Assembly: GCF_030548295.1 (NCBI RefSeq)
Contig: NZ_JAUOSB010000014.1
Location: forward strand, 1-64,000
Length of the DNA: 64,000 nt
Direction: 5' to 3'
DNA from: Wenyingzhuangia sp. 2_MG-2023
GTDB taxonomy: Bacteria; Bacteroidota; Bacteroidia; Flavobacteriales; Flavobacteriaceae
The notes beneath the pieces are model-generated. The model did no database searches and was not told the origin of the DNA. It saw only the letters and a program-made list of their open reading frames with translations. Shown here in pieces: positions 25,075-33,326 of the stretch. Position 1 is the first letter of the stretch; each line of letters opens with the position of its first letter. Both the position numbers and the translations under genes were made by a program.

Positions 25075-28000
25075 TTATTCCGAATCTTTGATGAGTTTTG
25101 AGTTTTGGGCTCTGTAATTAGAAGGAACGGTATTGAATTGTTTTTTGAAACAAGATCTAAAATATTTTAAATCGTTAAAACCAATTTCGTAAGCTATTTC
25201 AGAAATACTAAGTTGAGTTTTTGCAATCATTTGAGCTGCTTTTTTTAGCTTAATTGTTCTAATAAATTCGGTGATAGATTGGTCTGTAAGTGCTTTGATC
25301 TTTTTATAAATAACAGATCTACTCATGTGCATTTGTTCTGTAAATTCTTTGACATTAAAATCACCGTCGGATATGTTTTTTTCAATAATCTCAATAGCTT
25401 TTTTTAAGAATTCTTCATCGGCAGAAGTTGTCGTAATTTCTTTAGGCTCTAATATTTGATCTTTTTTAAATTTAGAAACCAAGTTTTTTCGAGTGTTTAA
25501 CAAATTGGTTACTCTAAGTGCTAAAATTGAAGCATCAAAAGGTTTGGCAATATAAGCATCTGCACCTATATGAAATCCAGTTTTTTGATGTTCTGTAGCT
25601 GTTTTGGCAGTTAGTAATAATACAGGAATATGACTGGTAACTATGTTTTGTTTGATGTGTTGACACAGTTCAAAACCGTCCATTTCTGGCATCATAACAT
25701 CACTAAGTACTAATTGAACTTCTGAGGTTTTTATAATTTCTAAAGCTTCTTTTCCGTGTTCAGCTTCTAAAATATTGTATTGATTTTTAAAAATATCTTT
25801 CACAAAATTTCGAACATCAATATTGTCTTCTACCAACAAAATGGTATCCATGTTCTTTTTTAGAGTTGTTTTTTCTTTTAGAGATTCTTGTTCTAGAATT
25901 TTTAAATTTTTTTCTAAAAGGAAAGATTTTTCAAGGGGTAAATCTTCCTCGCGATGTTCAATGCATTGTGCAGAGGTTAAGTGATTTTTTCCTAGAGGAA
26001 TCATTACTTTAAAACAAGTTCCTTTTTCGAGAGAACTAGTTGCTGTAATATTTCCGTGATGCAATTCTACCAAACTTTTGGTTAGTGCTAGGCCAATTCC
26101 TGTTCCTTTTTGTTTTCCTTCTTTGTCAAATCTGTAATAACGATCAAAAATATGATGTAGATTTTCAGAAGGAATTACTTCTCCATAATTGATGATTTTA
26201 ATAACCGCATATTTTTGAGAATTTGCTTCTTGAATGGAAATTTTGATTGCAATTTTACCTTTAATTTCATTGTATTTAAAGGCATTAGATAACAAATTGT
26301 ACAGAATTTTCTTCATTTTGATTTTATCAAACCAAAGAGGTAGACTTTCTTCTGTACTGATGAAATCAAATTTAAACTGTTTAAAATCGGCCAAGTCATC
26401 AAAAGCTTTTTTTATATTTTTTACAAAACTTACAATATCAGATTGAGAAGCGTAAAGTAATTGTTTCCCCGATTCACTTTTTCTAAAATCTAACAATTGA
26501 TTGATGAGTTCTAAAAGCATATTTGCATTTCTATGCATAATTTGATGTTGCTTCTGAATTTCATTATCCCCCATTTTGTTATGAATCATACGTTGCAATG
26601 GCCCAATGATAAGGGTTAGTGGAGTTCTAAAATCGTGAGAAATATTGGTAAATAGTGTTAGTTTCATTTGGTTGATTTCTTCCAAACGTTCTCTGTCAAA
26701 TTTTTCTTGCTTTAGCTCATTTCGTTCTTTAACTCTAATCAGAATTAAGCGTTGCACAAAATAGAATGCAATGATTAAAATAATTATATAAATGGTATAT
26801 GCCCACCAAGTTCTCCATGGAGCAGGTAAAATTGTAATATGAATACTTTTTCCGCTGGTATTCCAAAGATTATTGTTGTTAGATGCCTTTACTTTAAAAG
26901 TATAATTTCCTTTGTCTAAGTTGGTATAAGTTGCGGTTTTGTTGTTTCCAACGTATTTCCATTCCAGATCAAAACCTTCTAGTTTGTATGCGTATTGGTT
27001 TTTTTGTGCTTGAGAAAAACTAAGAGCAGTAAAATCTATATTGATGTCATTTTCATTGTATTTTAAATCAATATTAAAAATAGAATCGGTGATGTAAATG
27101 TAATTTTTGTTGTTGATTTTAATTCCAGAAATATCAACAGGAGGAATAAAGTTGTTTTTGATAATTTCTTTGGGCTTAAAAAAATTCAGTCCATTGGTAC
27201 CACCAAACATCAATACTCCGTCTTTTGCTTTTAGATAAGCTCCGTAATTAAACTCACTTCCTTGCAATCCGTTAGATTCTAGGTAGTTTTCAGTTTTTTT
27301 GGTTTTCAAATCTAAACTGCTAATTCCGCTATTGGTGCTAATCCATATTTTGTTGTCATCACCCAATAGAATTCCGTAAATCACTTCATTTAATAATCCT
27401 TGAGCGATACCGTATTTGGTTGTTTTTTTTGTTTTTGCATGTATTTCATACAGTCCTTTTCCTTCGGTTCCTATCCAAATAGTTTCGTTTTGCACAGAAA
27501 TACAATTGATAGAATTACGTATTGATGGATTTTTTCTTTGGTATTTTAGAGGAGTTATTTTTTGAGTATGAATGTTTATTTTTTCTAAACCATCTGAACC
27601 GCCTATAAAAATAGTATCAGGGTTGTTAGATTCTACAATACATTTTACAGATTTAATTTTATTTTCAAGTTGTTTTATCTGATGATTTTTTCGATTGTAA
27701 ATAAAAATTCCTTTAGTTAGCGTTCCTATCCAAATATTTTGATTTTGGTCTTGATGTAAACATAAAATACGGTAATCTTTCAAGTGTTTTGATTCTTCTA
27801 GAACAAGATCAATTTTTTGGAATTTGAAAGGTTTTTTTGATAAGTTAAGATAAAATAAACCTTGGTCATGAGTTCCAATCCATAAGTTTTTATCAGCGTC
27901 TAACAGTAAAGATTTTATATTGTTTGAGCCTATGGAATTCGGATTTTTTGAATTGTGTTGATAATAGGTGAATTTTCCTGTTTTTTTGTGATAATAATTC

Positions 28001-29166
28001 AGACCCCCACCTTCTGTTCCTATTAATAAATTTCCGTTTTCTTGTTGTATAATACTACTTACTACATTGTAATTTAGCATATTATTGCTATATCCTGCGT
28101 AGATTTGTTTAAATGATTGAAAGCTATAATCAAAATAATTAATTCCACCAGCCCATGTACCAATCCACATGTCTCCTCTATGATCTTTTATAATAGAATA
28201 GATTGAATTTTGACTCAAACTTCTGACGGCATTTTTGTGGTGAACAAAGTTTTTTAGATGTGTACGTTTTTTATTTAGAATATACAATCCGGTATAAGTC
28301 CCTACCCATAAATTGCCATGATTATCTTCATTAAAACCTCTAACAGAAGAACGGATAGAGTTGGTATTGTTGAGCTTAAAATCTTTAAATACGTTTAGGT
28401 TTTTGTCCCAAACAGCCAAACCGTTTTCATACCCTAACCAAATAGTTTTTTGATGATCTTGGTAGATTTTAGGGGCATTGTTTAAGTGAGCCTCTATACT
28501 AGAATTGTTAGGATAGTTGTAGTAGATTATGGTATTGTTTTGTGGGTTGTATTTTAAAATTTTTGTAGGCATACAAACCCAGAGAAATCCGTCAATTGTT
28601 TTACAAGTATTTCTAATTTTTTTAGAAACAAATTTTTTTTCTACTTCAGTTTTTAGAGTGTGAGCTGTAAAATTTTCTATATCAATAGTTGTGATTTTAT
28701 GATTGGTTCCAATCCATAAAGTTTGGTTGTCTACTTGTTCAATATTCCAAATCTCATTATCAGTCACAAAATAGGGGTGGCTGTTTTTTTTGTATCGTAT
28801 AAAGTTTTTTTCTTTTGGATTGTATCGATTCAAACCATTTTTAGTTCCAATCCAAATATTTTTTTTACTATCTTCAAAAACACAAGTAATCCAACTGTGA
28901 CTTAAGCTACTATTGTCTTCAGAATTGTGTCTAAATACGCTAAAATTTGTACCGTCATAAATGTTGATTCCGTCTCTTGTACCAAACCAAAGATATCCTT
29001 TGCTATCTTGTAGTATTGAAGTTACAGATCTTTGAGAAAGTCCATCTTTGATAGAAAGATGTTTGAAACGTAAGTCCTTTAATTCCTCATAATTATTTTG
29101 AGCAATTGTTTTTAATATAAAAAGGAAAGACAATACTAAAATTGCGAACAGACGTTTTAAGAACAT
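25075..29166 (-). CDS. Hybrid two-component system regulator (HTCS)
   Basis: The ATG at 29166 gives 1363 residues and a proper signal peptide (MFLKRLFAILVLSF); the longer frame needs a TTG at 29208. The periplasmic sensor is a two-propeller array of repeats such as DSKGYLWFGTRDGINIYDG and NLWIGTHDQGLFYL, closed by a Y_Y_Y domain (YAYKLEGFDLEWKYVGNN) and one membrane helix (AYTIYIIILIIAFYFVQRL). The cytoplasm has a histidine kinase with His844 (FTNISHDFRTPLTL), an ATPase domain (GTGIGLALTKSLVELHHG), a receiver with Asp1156 (LVLSDVMMPEMDGF) and an AraC-type DNA-binding end (LSISEIAYEIGFNDLKYFRS). Relatives sense the unsaturated oligosaccharide products of their locus. It is 25 bases downstream of lacI, so the two are probably one transcript. 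Confidence 0.96.
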   Translation of the reverse strand: MFLKRLFAILVLSFLFILKTIAQNNYEELKDLRFKHLSIKDGLSQRSVTSILQDSKGYLWFGTRDGINIYDGTNFSVFRHNSEDNSSLSHSWITCVFEDSKKNIWIGTKNGLNRYNPKEKNFIRYKKNSHPYFVTDNEIWNIEQVDNQTLWIGTNHKITTIDIENFTAHTLKTEVEKKFVSKKIRNTCKTIDGFLWVCMPTKILKYNPQNNTIIYYNYPNNSSIEAHLNNAPKIYQDHQKTIWLGYENGLAVWDKNLNVFKDFKLNNTNSIRSSVRGFNEDNHGNLWVGTYTGLYILNKKRTHLKNFVHHKNAVRSLSQNSIYSIIKDHRGDMWIGTWAGGINYFDYSFQSFKQIYAGYSNNMLNYNVVSSIIQQENGNLLIGTEGGGLNYYHKKTGKFTYYQHNSKNPNSIGSNNIKSLLLDADKNLWIGTHDQGLFYLNLSKKPFKFQKIDLVLEESKHLKDYRILCLHQDQNQNIWIGTLTKGIFIYNRKNHQIKQLENKIKSVKCIVESNNPDTIFIGGSDGLEKINIHTQKITPLKYQRKNPSIRNSINCISVQNETIWIGTEGKGLYEIHAKTKKTTKYGIAQGLLNEVIYGILLGDDNKIWISTNSGISSLDLKTKKTENYLESNGLQGSEFNYGAYLKAKDGVLMFGGTNGLNFFKPKEIIKNNFIPPVDISGIKINNKNYIYITDSIFNIDLKYNENDINIDFTALSFSQAQKNQYAYKLEGFDLEWKYVGNNKTATYTNLDKGNYTFKVKASNNNNLWNTSGKSIHITILPAPWRTWWAYTIYIIILIIAFYFVQRLILIRVKERNELKQEKFDRERLEEINQMKLTLFTNISHDFRTPLTLIIGPLQRMIHNKMGDNEIQKQHQIMHRNANMLLELINQLLDFRKSESGKQLLYASQSDIVSFVKNIKKAFDDLADFKQFKFDFISTEESLPLWFDKIKMKKILYNLLSNAFKYNEIKGKIAIKISIQEANSQKYAVIKIINYGEVIPSENLHHIFDRYYRFDKEGKQKGTGIGLALTKSLVELHHGNITATSSLEKGTCFKVMIPLGKNHLTSAQCIEHREEDLPLEKSFLLEKNLKILEQESLKEKTTLKKNMDTILLVEDNIDVRNFVKDIFKNQYNILEAEHGKEALEIIKTSEVQLVLSDVMMPEMDGFELCQHIKQNIVTSHIPVLLLTAKTATEHQKTGFHIGADAYIAKPFDASILALRVTNLLNTRKNLVSKFKKDQILEPKEITTTSADEEFLKKAIEIIEKNISDGDFNVKEFTEQMHMSRSVIYKKIKALTDQSITEFIRTIKLKKAAQMIAKTQLSISEIAYEIGFNDLKYFRSCFKKQFNTVPSNYRAQNSKLIKDSE

Positions 29167-29191
29167 ATAATAATTTAGTTTTAGTAGTAGT

Positions 29192-30199
29192 TTATGAGTT
29201 TCTAACAATCAACTCAGAGGTTAATATTTTTGATAAGTTTTGAACTTGTATATTTTTGTTTTCAATAAGGTTTATAAGGAGTGAACACGCAATAGTTCCC
29301 ATTTCAAAATCAGGTTGATTGATGGTTGTCAAACTTGGTTCTATAACCGCAGAAATAGGATCGTTGTTAAAACCCACTACAGAAATATCTTTTGGAATTT
29401 TAATTCCATTTGATTTTAAGTATTGTATTGCACTAATAGCTGCAGTATCATTGGCAGAATAAATACCATCTATATGTTTCATTTTTAAGATGCGTTTGGC
29501 AAATTCAATTCCGTCTTCTTCAGATAATTTGGCTTCAAAAACATATTCCTCTCTAATAGGAATATTGTATTCTTTCAATGCTGAAAAATATCCTTCTTTT
29601 CTGTTTTTGTACAAATTTATTTTCTGAACCCCAGAAAAGTGAACAATGTTTTTACATCCTTTTAAAATTAAGTGTTTTGTGGCTTTGTAACTAGCTTCAA
29701 AGTCATTTATGGTAATAGAAGGACAATCTTTTAAACTTACAGGTCTATCATAAAACACAATAGGCCCTCCGTTTTTTTTGTAGTTTTCTAAATGTTCATA
29801 GTCGGTAGTTTCCATAGATATAGAAATCAACAAACCATCTACTCGGTTAGATAAAAATGTAGAAACCAGCTTTTGTTCTCTTTCCAAATTATCAAATGTT
29901 TGGCCAATAACTACGTTGTACCCTCCTTTGTAACCCGTTTCTTCAATTCCAGAAATCACAGAAGAAAAGAAGTTTCTAGAAATTCGCGGAACAATAACAC
30001 CTATCGTATTGGTTTTACTTGTACGTAAGTTAGAGGCAAGCGTGTTTTTTTGATAACCTAATTCTTCAGCTTTTTTTAGAATTAAATCTTTAGTTTTTTT
30101 AGAAACTCTAGGACTGTTGTTCAAGGCTCTAGATACGGTAGAACTGTCGATATTCAGTACCTTAGAAATATCGTGTATAGTAGGTTTTGTGTTTTTCAT
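29192..30199 (-). CDS. LacI-family transcriptional repressor
   Basis: Starting at the ATG at 30199 gives 335 residues, the usual size, with the helix-turn-helix right at the N-terminus (TIHDISKVLNIDSSTVSRAL, then NNSPRVSKKTKDLILKKAEE). The upstream in-frame ATG at 30277 lies inside the operator palindrome and would add 26 unrelated residues. The rest is the periplasmic-binding-like effector domain (NTIGVIVPRISRNFFSSVIS, DGLLISISMETTDYEHL, GIYSANDTAAISAIQYL, PSLTTINQPDFEMG). The divergent kduI-kduD genes point to a keto-uronate or KDG-type effector, by analogy with KdgR-like LacI proteins. It probably also represses itself and the downstream hybrid regulator. Confidence 0.94.
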   Translation of the reverse strand: MKNTKPTIHDISKVLNIDSSTVSRALNNSPRVSKKTKDLILKKAEELGYQKNTLASNLRTSKTNTIGVIVPRISRNFFSSVISGIEETGYKGGYNVVIGQTFDNLEREQKLVSTFLSNRVDGLLISISMETTDYEHLENYKKNGGPIVFYDRPVSLKDCPSITINDFEASYKATKHLILKGCKNIVHFSGVQKINLYKNRKEGYFSALKEYNIPIREEYVFEAKLSEEDGIEFAKRILKMKHIDGIYSANDTAAISAIQYLKSNGIKIPKDISVVGFNNDPISAVIEPSLTTINQPDFEMGTIACSLLINLIENKNIQVQNLSKILTSELIVRNS

Positions 30200-30244
30200 A
30201 TCTAGATTAAGTGGTGTAAATGTACTACCGAAAAGGTTCTTTCG

Positions 30245-30277
30245 CAAATATATAAATTGCTTTTTAATAAAATACAA
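30245..30277 (-). promoter_or_regulatory. Promoter of the lacI-HTCS operon
   Basis: On the minus strand there is a perfect Bacteroidetes -7 element TATATTTG (plus positions 30245-30252). It is preceded, with a 22-base spacer, by TTG (plus 30275-30277) as the -33 element, which lies inside the palindromic operator. The expected transcript start is about 40 bases before the lacI ATG at 30199. Confidence 0.6.
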
Positions 30278-30289
30278 TCGATTGTATTT
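30270..30289. promoter_or_regulatory. LacI-type operator: perfect 20-bp palindrome
   Basis: AAATACAATC at 30270-30279 is followed directly by its reverse complement GATTGTATTT at 30280-30289. The AATCGATT core with a central CpG fits the AAnCGnTT pattern of LacI-family operators. It lies between the divergent lacI and kduI genes and covers the putative -33 TTG of each promoter, so one bound repressor dimer could shut both. Confidence 0.85.
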
Positions 30290-30310
30290 GGTTAAAATTT
30301 ATTACTTTTA
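30282..30310 (+). promoter_or_regulatory. Promoter of the kduI-kduD-DUF4861 operon
   Basis: TTG at 30282-30284 (within the operator) and TACTTTTA at 30303-30310, one base off the TAnnTTTG consensus, with an 18-base spacer. It lies 28 bases upstream of the kduI ATG. Assigned by pattern only. Confidence 0.5.
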
Positions 30311-30337
30311 CAGAAAATAAATCAAAGGTTTAATATT

Positions 30338-31180
30338 ATGGAGAAAAAAGTTGAAACAAGATATGCAGCTTCACCAAGAGAAGTTAAGCAAATGGATACA
30401 CAAGAACTAAGAGAGGAGTTTTTGATAGAAAAATTGTTTATAGACAATGAAGTGAAATTGGTGTATTCACATTACGATAGATATATTATTGGAGGTGTAA
30501 TGCCTTTGGAAAAGTCAGTTGTTTTAGAAACAGTAGATGCCTTAAAAGCTTCTTACTTTTTAGAAAGACGTGAGTTAGGAATTATCAACGTAGGTGGAAA
30601 AGGAACTGTTTTGGTTGATGGAACTTCTTATGAACTAGAACATAAAGAAGCTTTGTATGTAGGTAGCGGAAATAAAGAAGTTATTTTTTCTAGTGCATCA
30701 GCTTCTGCTCCTGCTAAGTTTTACATCAATTCTACTCCAGCTCACAAATCATTTCCTATTAAAAAAATAGGAATCAATGATGTAGAGGTGGCAGAATTAG
30801 GTTCTTTAGAAACCTCTAACGCTAGAACCATTCGTAAATACATTGTAAATAGTGTGGTAGATGTTTGTCAATTGCAAATGGGAATGACCACATTAGAGCC
30901 AGGAAGTGTATGGAACACCATGCCTGCACACGTGCATGATAGAAGAATGGAAATTTATTTCTACATAGACGTTCCTCAAGATCAAGCAGTATGTCATTTT
31001 ATGGGAGAGCCTTTGGAAACTAGACACATATGGATGGCAAATGAACAAGCAGTAATTTCTCCGCCATGGTCTATACATTCTGGAGCTGGAACTTGTGCAT
31101 ATTCTTTTGTTTGGGGTATGGCAGGTGAAAACTTAGATTATAGCGATATGGATATGTGCAAGATAAATGAATTGAGATAA
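30338..31180 (+). CDS. kduI: 5-dehydro-4-deoxy-D-glucuronate isomerase
   Basis: A 280-residue cytosolic cupin, the normal KduI length. The zinc ligands of E. coli KduI (His196, His198, Glu203, His245, from memory) appear at a constant offset of two: His198 and His200 in AHVHDRRME, Glu205, and His247 in PPWSIHSGAG. It converts 4-deoxy-5-keto-uronate, released after PL8 and GH88 action, into 3-deoxy-D-glycero-2,5-hexodiulosonate. It is the first gene of an operon with kduD (21 bases between) and DUF4861, under the LacI operator and divergent from the regulator genes. Confidence 0.97.
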   Translation: MEKKVETRYAASPREVKQMDTQELREEFLIEKLFIDNEVKLVYSHYDRYIIGGVMPLEKSVVLETVDALKASYFLERRELGIINVGGKGTVLVDGTSYELEHKEALYVGSGNKEVIFSSASASAPAKFYINSTPAHKSFPIKKIGINDVEVAELGSLETSNARTIRKYIVNSVVDVCQLQMGMTTLEPGSVWNTMPAHVHDRRMEIYFYIDVPQDQAVCHFMGEPLETRHIWMANEQAVISPPWSIHSGAGTCAYSFVWGMAGENLDYSDMDMCKINELR

Positions 31181-31201
31181 ATTTAAAACAAGAAAGAAAA
31201 C

Positions 31202-31996
31202 ATGTCGATAAATTTATTTGATTTAACAGGAAAGATAGCTTTGATTACCGGAGCTACACACGGTTTGGGAATGGCAATGGCAAAAGGTTTGGCAAATGCT
31301 GGTGCAACTATTGTTGTTACAGGAAATTCTTCTCAAACAAAATTAGATGCTGCAGTTGCTAATTATAAAGCTGACGGATCAAATGTCTTTGGATATTTAT
31401 TTGATGTTACTGATGAAGATGCTGTGAAAAAAAATGTGAGAGCTATTGAAAAAGAGGTAGGAGTTATAGATATTTTGGTAAACAATGCTGGAATTATCAA
31501 AAGAACTCCTTTGGTAGATATGGAAGTTGCAGATTTTGAACAGGTTGTTAAGGTCGATTTGGTGTCTCCTTTTATCATGTCTAAATATGTGGTCAAAGGA
31601 ATGATAGAAAGAAGAGCAGGAAAAATCATTAATATTTGTTCTATGATGAGCGAATTAGGTAGAAATTCTGTAGGTGCTTATGCTGCGGCCAAAGGTGGAT
31701 TGAAAATGTTGACCCAGAATATGGCTACAGAATGGGCAAAATTTAATATTCAGACAAATGGAATTGGGCCAGGATATTTTGCTACGAGTCAAACAGAACC
31801 TATTCGTGTAGATGGAAATCCTTTCAATGATTTTATCATTGGGAGAACTCCAGCAGGTGTTTGGGGAGATCCAGACGATTTGCAAGGGGCAGCTATCTTT
31901 TTAGCCTCCAAAGCTAGTAATTTTGTAAATGGACAAATAGTATATGTAGATGGTGGAATTTTAGCAACCATTGGAAAGCCTGCAAACGAAGACTAA
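31202..31996 (+). CDS. kduD: KduD-type short-chain dehydrogenase (2-dehydro-3-deoxy-D-gluconate 5-dehydrogenase)
   Basis: A 264-residue classical SDR with the nucleotide-binding TGATHGLG (residues 17-24), NNAG, the catalytic Ser in INICSMMSELG and the YAAAK active site. The C-terminal VDGGILATIG is typical of KduD and gluconate 5-dehydrogenases. It would reduce the KduI product to 2-keto-3-deoxygluconate with NADH or NADPH. The kinase and aldolase needed next (KdgK, KdgA) are not in this window. Pairing with KduI makes the KduD assignment firm compared with other SDRs. Confidence 0.93.
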   Translation: MSINLFDLTGKIALITGATHGLGMAMAKGLANAGATIVVTGNSSQTKLDAAVANYKADGSNVFGYLFDVTDEDAVKKNVRAIEKEVGVIDILVNNAGIIKRTPLVDMEVADFEQVVKVDLVSPFIMSKYVVKGMIERRAGKIINICSMMSELGRNSVGAYAAAKGGLKMLTQNMATEWAKFNIQTNGIGPGYFATSQTEPIRVDGNPFNDFIIGRTPAGVWGDPDDLQGAAIFLASKASNFVNGQIVYVDGGILATIGKPANED

Positions 31997-31999
31997 TTT

Positions 32000-33187
32000 A
32001 TGAATACAAATATGAGAAATCAAAAAAAATACATTTCAATTTTGTGGCTGTTATTTTTAATATTGGTGTCTTGCAACAAATCCACTACAACTTTTGCTAT
32101 TAAGAATACTTTGGATGTAACGCGTTCTAACGAGACTGTTAGTATGACCAAAGAGTTTTTACATGTTGAAAGTTTACAAGGAATTGGAGTTAAAAATTTA
32201 GCAACACAAAAATTGGAGGTTACTCAACAAATAGATGTAGATGGTGACGGAACGATAGATGAAATCATATTTCAACCCACTTTAGCTCCACTAACTACAG
32301 AAACGTTTGAAATTGTTTCTGTTACAGAGAAACAGCAACCAAAAGCCGAAGATTTGTGTTATTCACGCTTTGTGCCAGAACGCACAGATGATTATACTTG
32401 GGAAAATGACAAAGTAGCTTTTAGAGTTTATGGACCTACAGCACAGCGATTGATAGAAGAAAACAAACCCGGAGGAACCCTGTCTAGTGGTATAGATGGT
32501 TGGCTGAAACGAGTAAATTATCCCATCATAAACAAATGGTATGCGGAACATGATGAAAACCCAGGTGCTTATCACAAAGATAGTGGAGAAGGTTTGGATA
32601 ATTTTCATGTAGGAGTTAGTAGAGGTATTGGAGGTTTGGCTGTAAAAGAAGAAGGAGAGTATTATTTTTCTAAAAATTACACAGAGTGGAGAACTATTAC
32701 CACAGGACCTTTAAGAACTTCTTTTTACCTAAAATATGCTGATTGGAAAGCTGGAAACAAAACCATTACAGAATACAAAATTATTACATTAGACAAAGGT
32801 TCTAATTTGTCTAAAATAGAAACTTATATAACAGGTACAGATCAAGTTTCTGTTGGGTTGACACTTCACAAACAAGAAGGAAATGTAGATGGTAATGTAA
32901 CTGAGGGGTGGATAAGTTATTGGGAACCTTTGGGAGATTCCGAAATAGGAACAGGAATTGTAGCTGCTAATAGTGTTCTTTTAAATCAAGAAACTTATTT
33001 GGTAGATGAGTTGGATTTGTGCAACACGTATGCTGATTTAAAAGTTACAGACAACAAAGTGACTTATTATTCAGGTTTTGGGTGGAAAAAAGCAGGAGAG
33101 TTTAAAACAGAAGAGATGTGGAAAAAATATTTGAACGGTTTTAAAGTCAAATTGGACAATCCATTACAAATAACACTAAAGAGGTAA
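32000..33187 (+). CDS. DUF4861 family lipoprotein
   Basis: A 395-residue lipoprotein (LILVSCNKS). The sequence reads as a mutarotase-like beta-sandwich: VDGDGTIDEIIFQPTLAPL, WENDKVAFRVYGPTA, then KRVNYPIINKWYAEHDENPG with HKDSGEGLDNFHVGVSRGIG, and FGWKKAGEFKTEEMWKKYLN. This is typical of DUF4861. Its start is 3 bases past kduD, so it is co-transcribed with kduI and kduD, which links it to uronate processing in the periplasm, perhaps as a hydrolase, lyase or epimerase on unsaturated uronates. I know of no settled activity. The conserved His/Asp/Tyr cluster around KWYAEHDENPGAYHKDSGEG is the likely active site by inference. Confidence 0.8.
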   Translation: MNTNMRNQKKYISILWLLFLILVSCNKSTTTFAIKNTLDVTRSNETVSMTKEFLHVESLQGIGVKNLATQKLEVTQQIDVDGDGTIDEIIFQPTLAPLTTETFEIVSVTEKQQPKAEDLCYSRFVPERTDDYTWENDKVAFRVYGPTAQRLIEENKPGGTLSSGIDGWLKRVNYPIINKWYAEHDENPGAYHKDSGEGLDNFHVGVSRGIGGLAVKEEGEYYFSKNYTEWRTITTGPLRTSFYLKYADWKAGNKTITEYKIITLDKGSNLSKIETYITGTDQVSVGLTLHKQEGNVDGNVTEGWISYWEPLGDSEIGTGIVAANSVLLNQETYLVDELDLCNTYADLKVTDNKVTYYSGFGWKKAGEFKTEEMWKKYLNGFKVKLDNPLQITLKR

Positions 33188-33266
33188 GGTTTTATTTTGC
33201 TATCTTTAAAAAATTAGTATTCTAGATGGTATAATAAATTTTTATAAGATACTTAGAATAAAAATT

Positions 33267-33299
33267 AAAAATCCGTAAAACAATGCTTTACGGATTTTT
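33267..33299. terminator. Bidirectional terminator between convergent genes
   Basis: ATCCGTAAA (33271-33279) and TTTACGGAT (33287-33295) form a perfect stem with a seven-base loop, flanked by AAAA on the left and TTTT on the right. It serves both the plus-strand kdu operon ending at 33187 and the minus-strand sulfatase ending at 33327. Confidence 0.9.
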
Positions 33300-33326
33300 G
33301 ATTTTATAAAATAAATTGCTTGTGTT

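Noticed and set aside
29167-29208. Longer HTCS start at a TTG codon overlapping lacI
   Set aside because: The ATG at 29166 gives a clean signal peptide and a 25-base intergenic gap; the extension would overlap the end of lacI.
30200-30277. Longer LacI start at the ATG at 30277
   Set aside because: That codon is inside the operator palindrome and upstream of the proposed transcript start; the helix-turn-helix begins normally from 30199.
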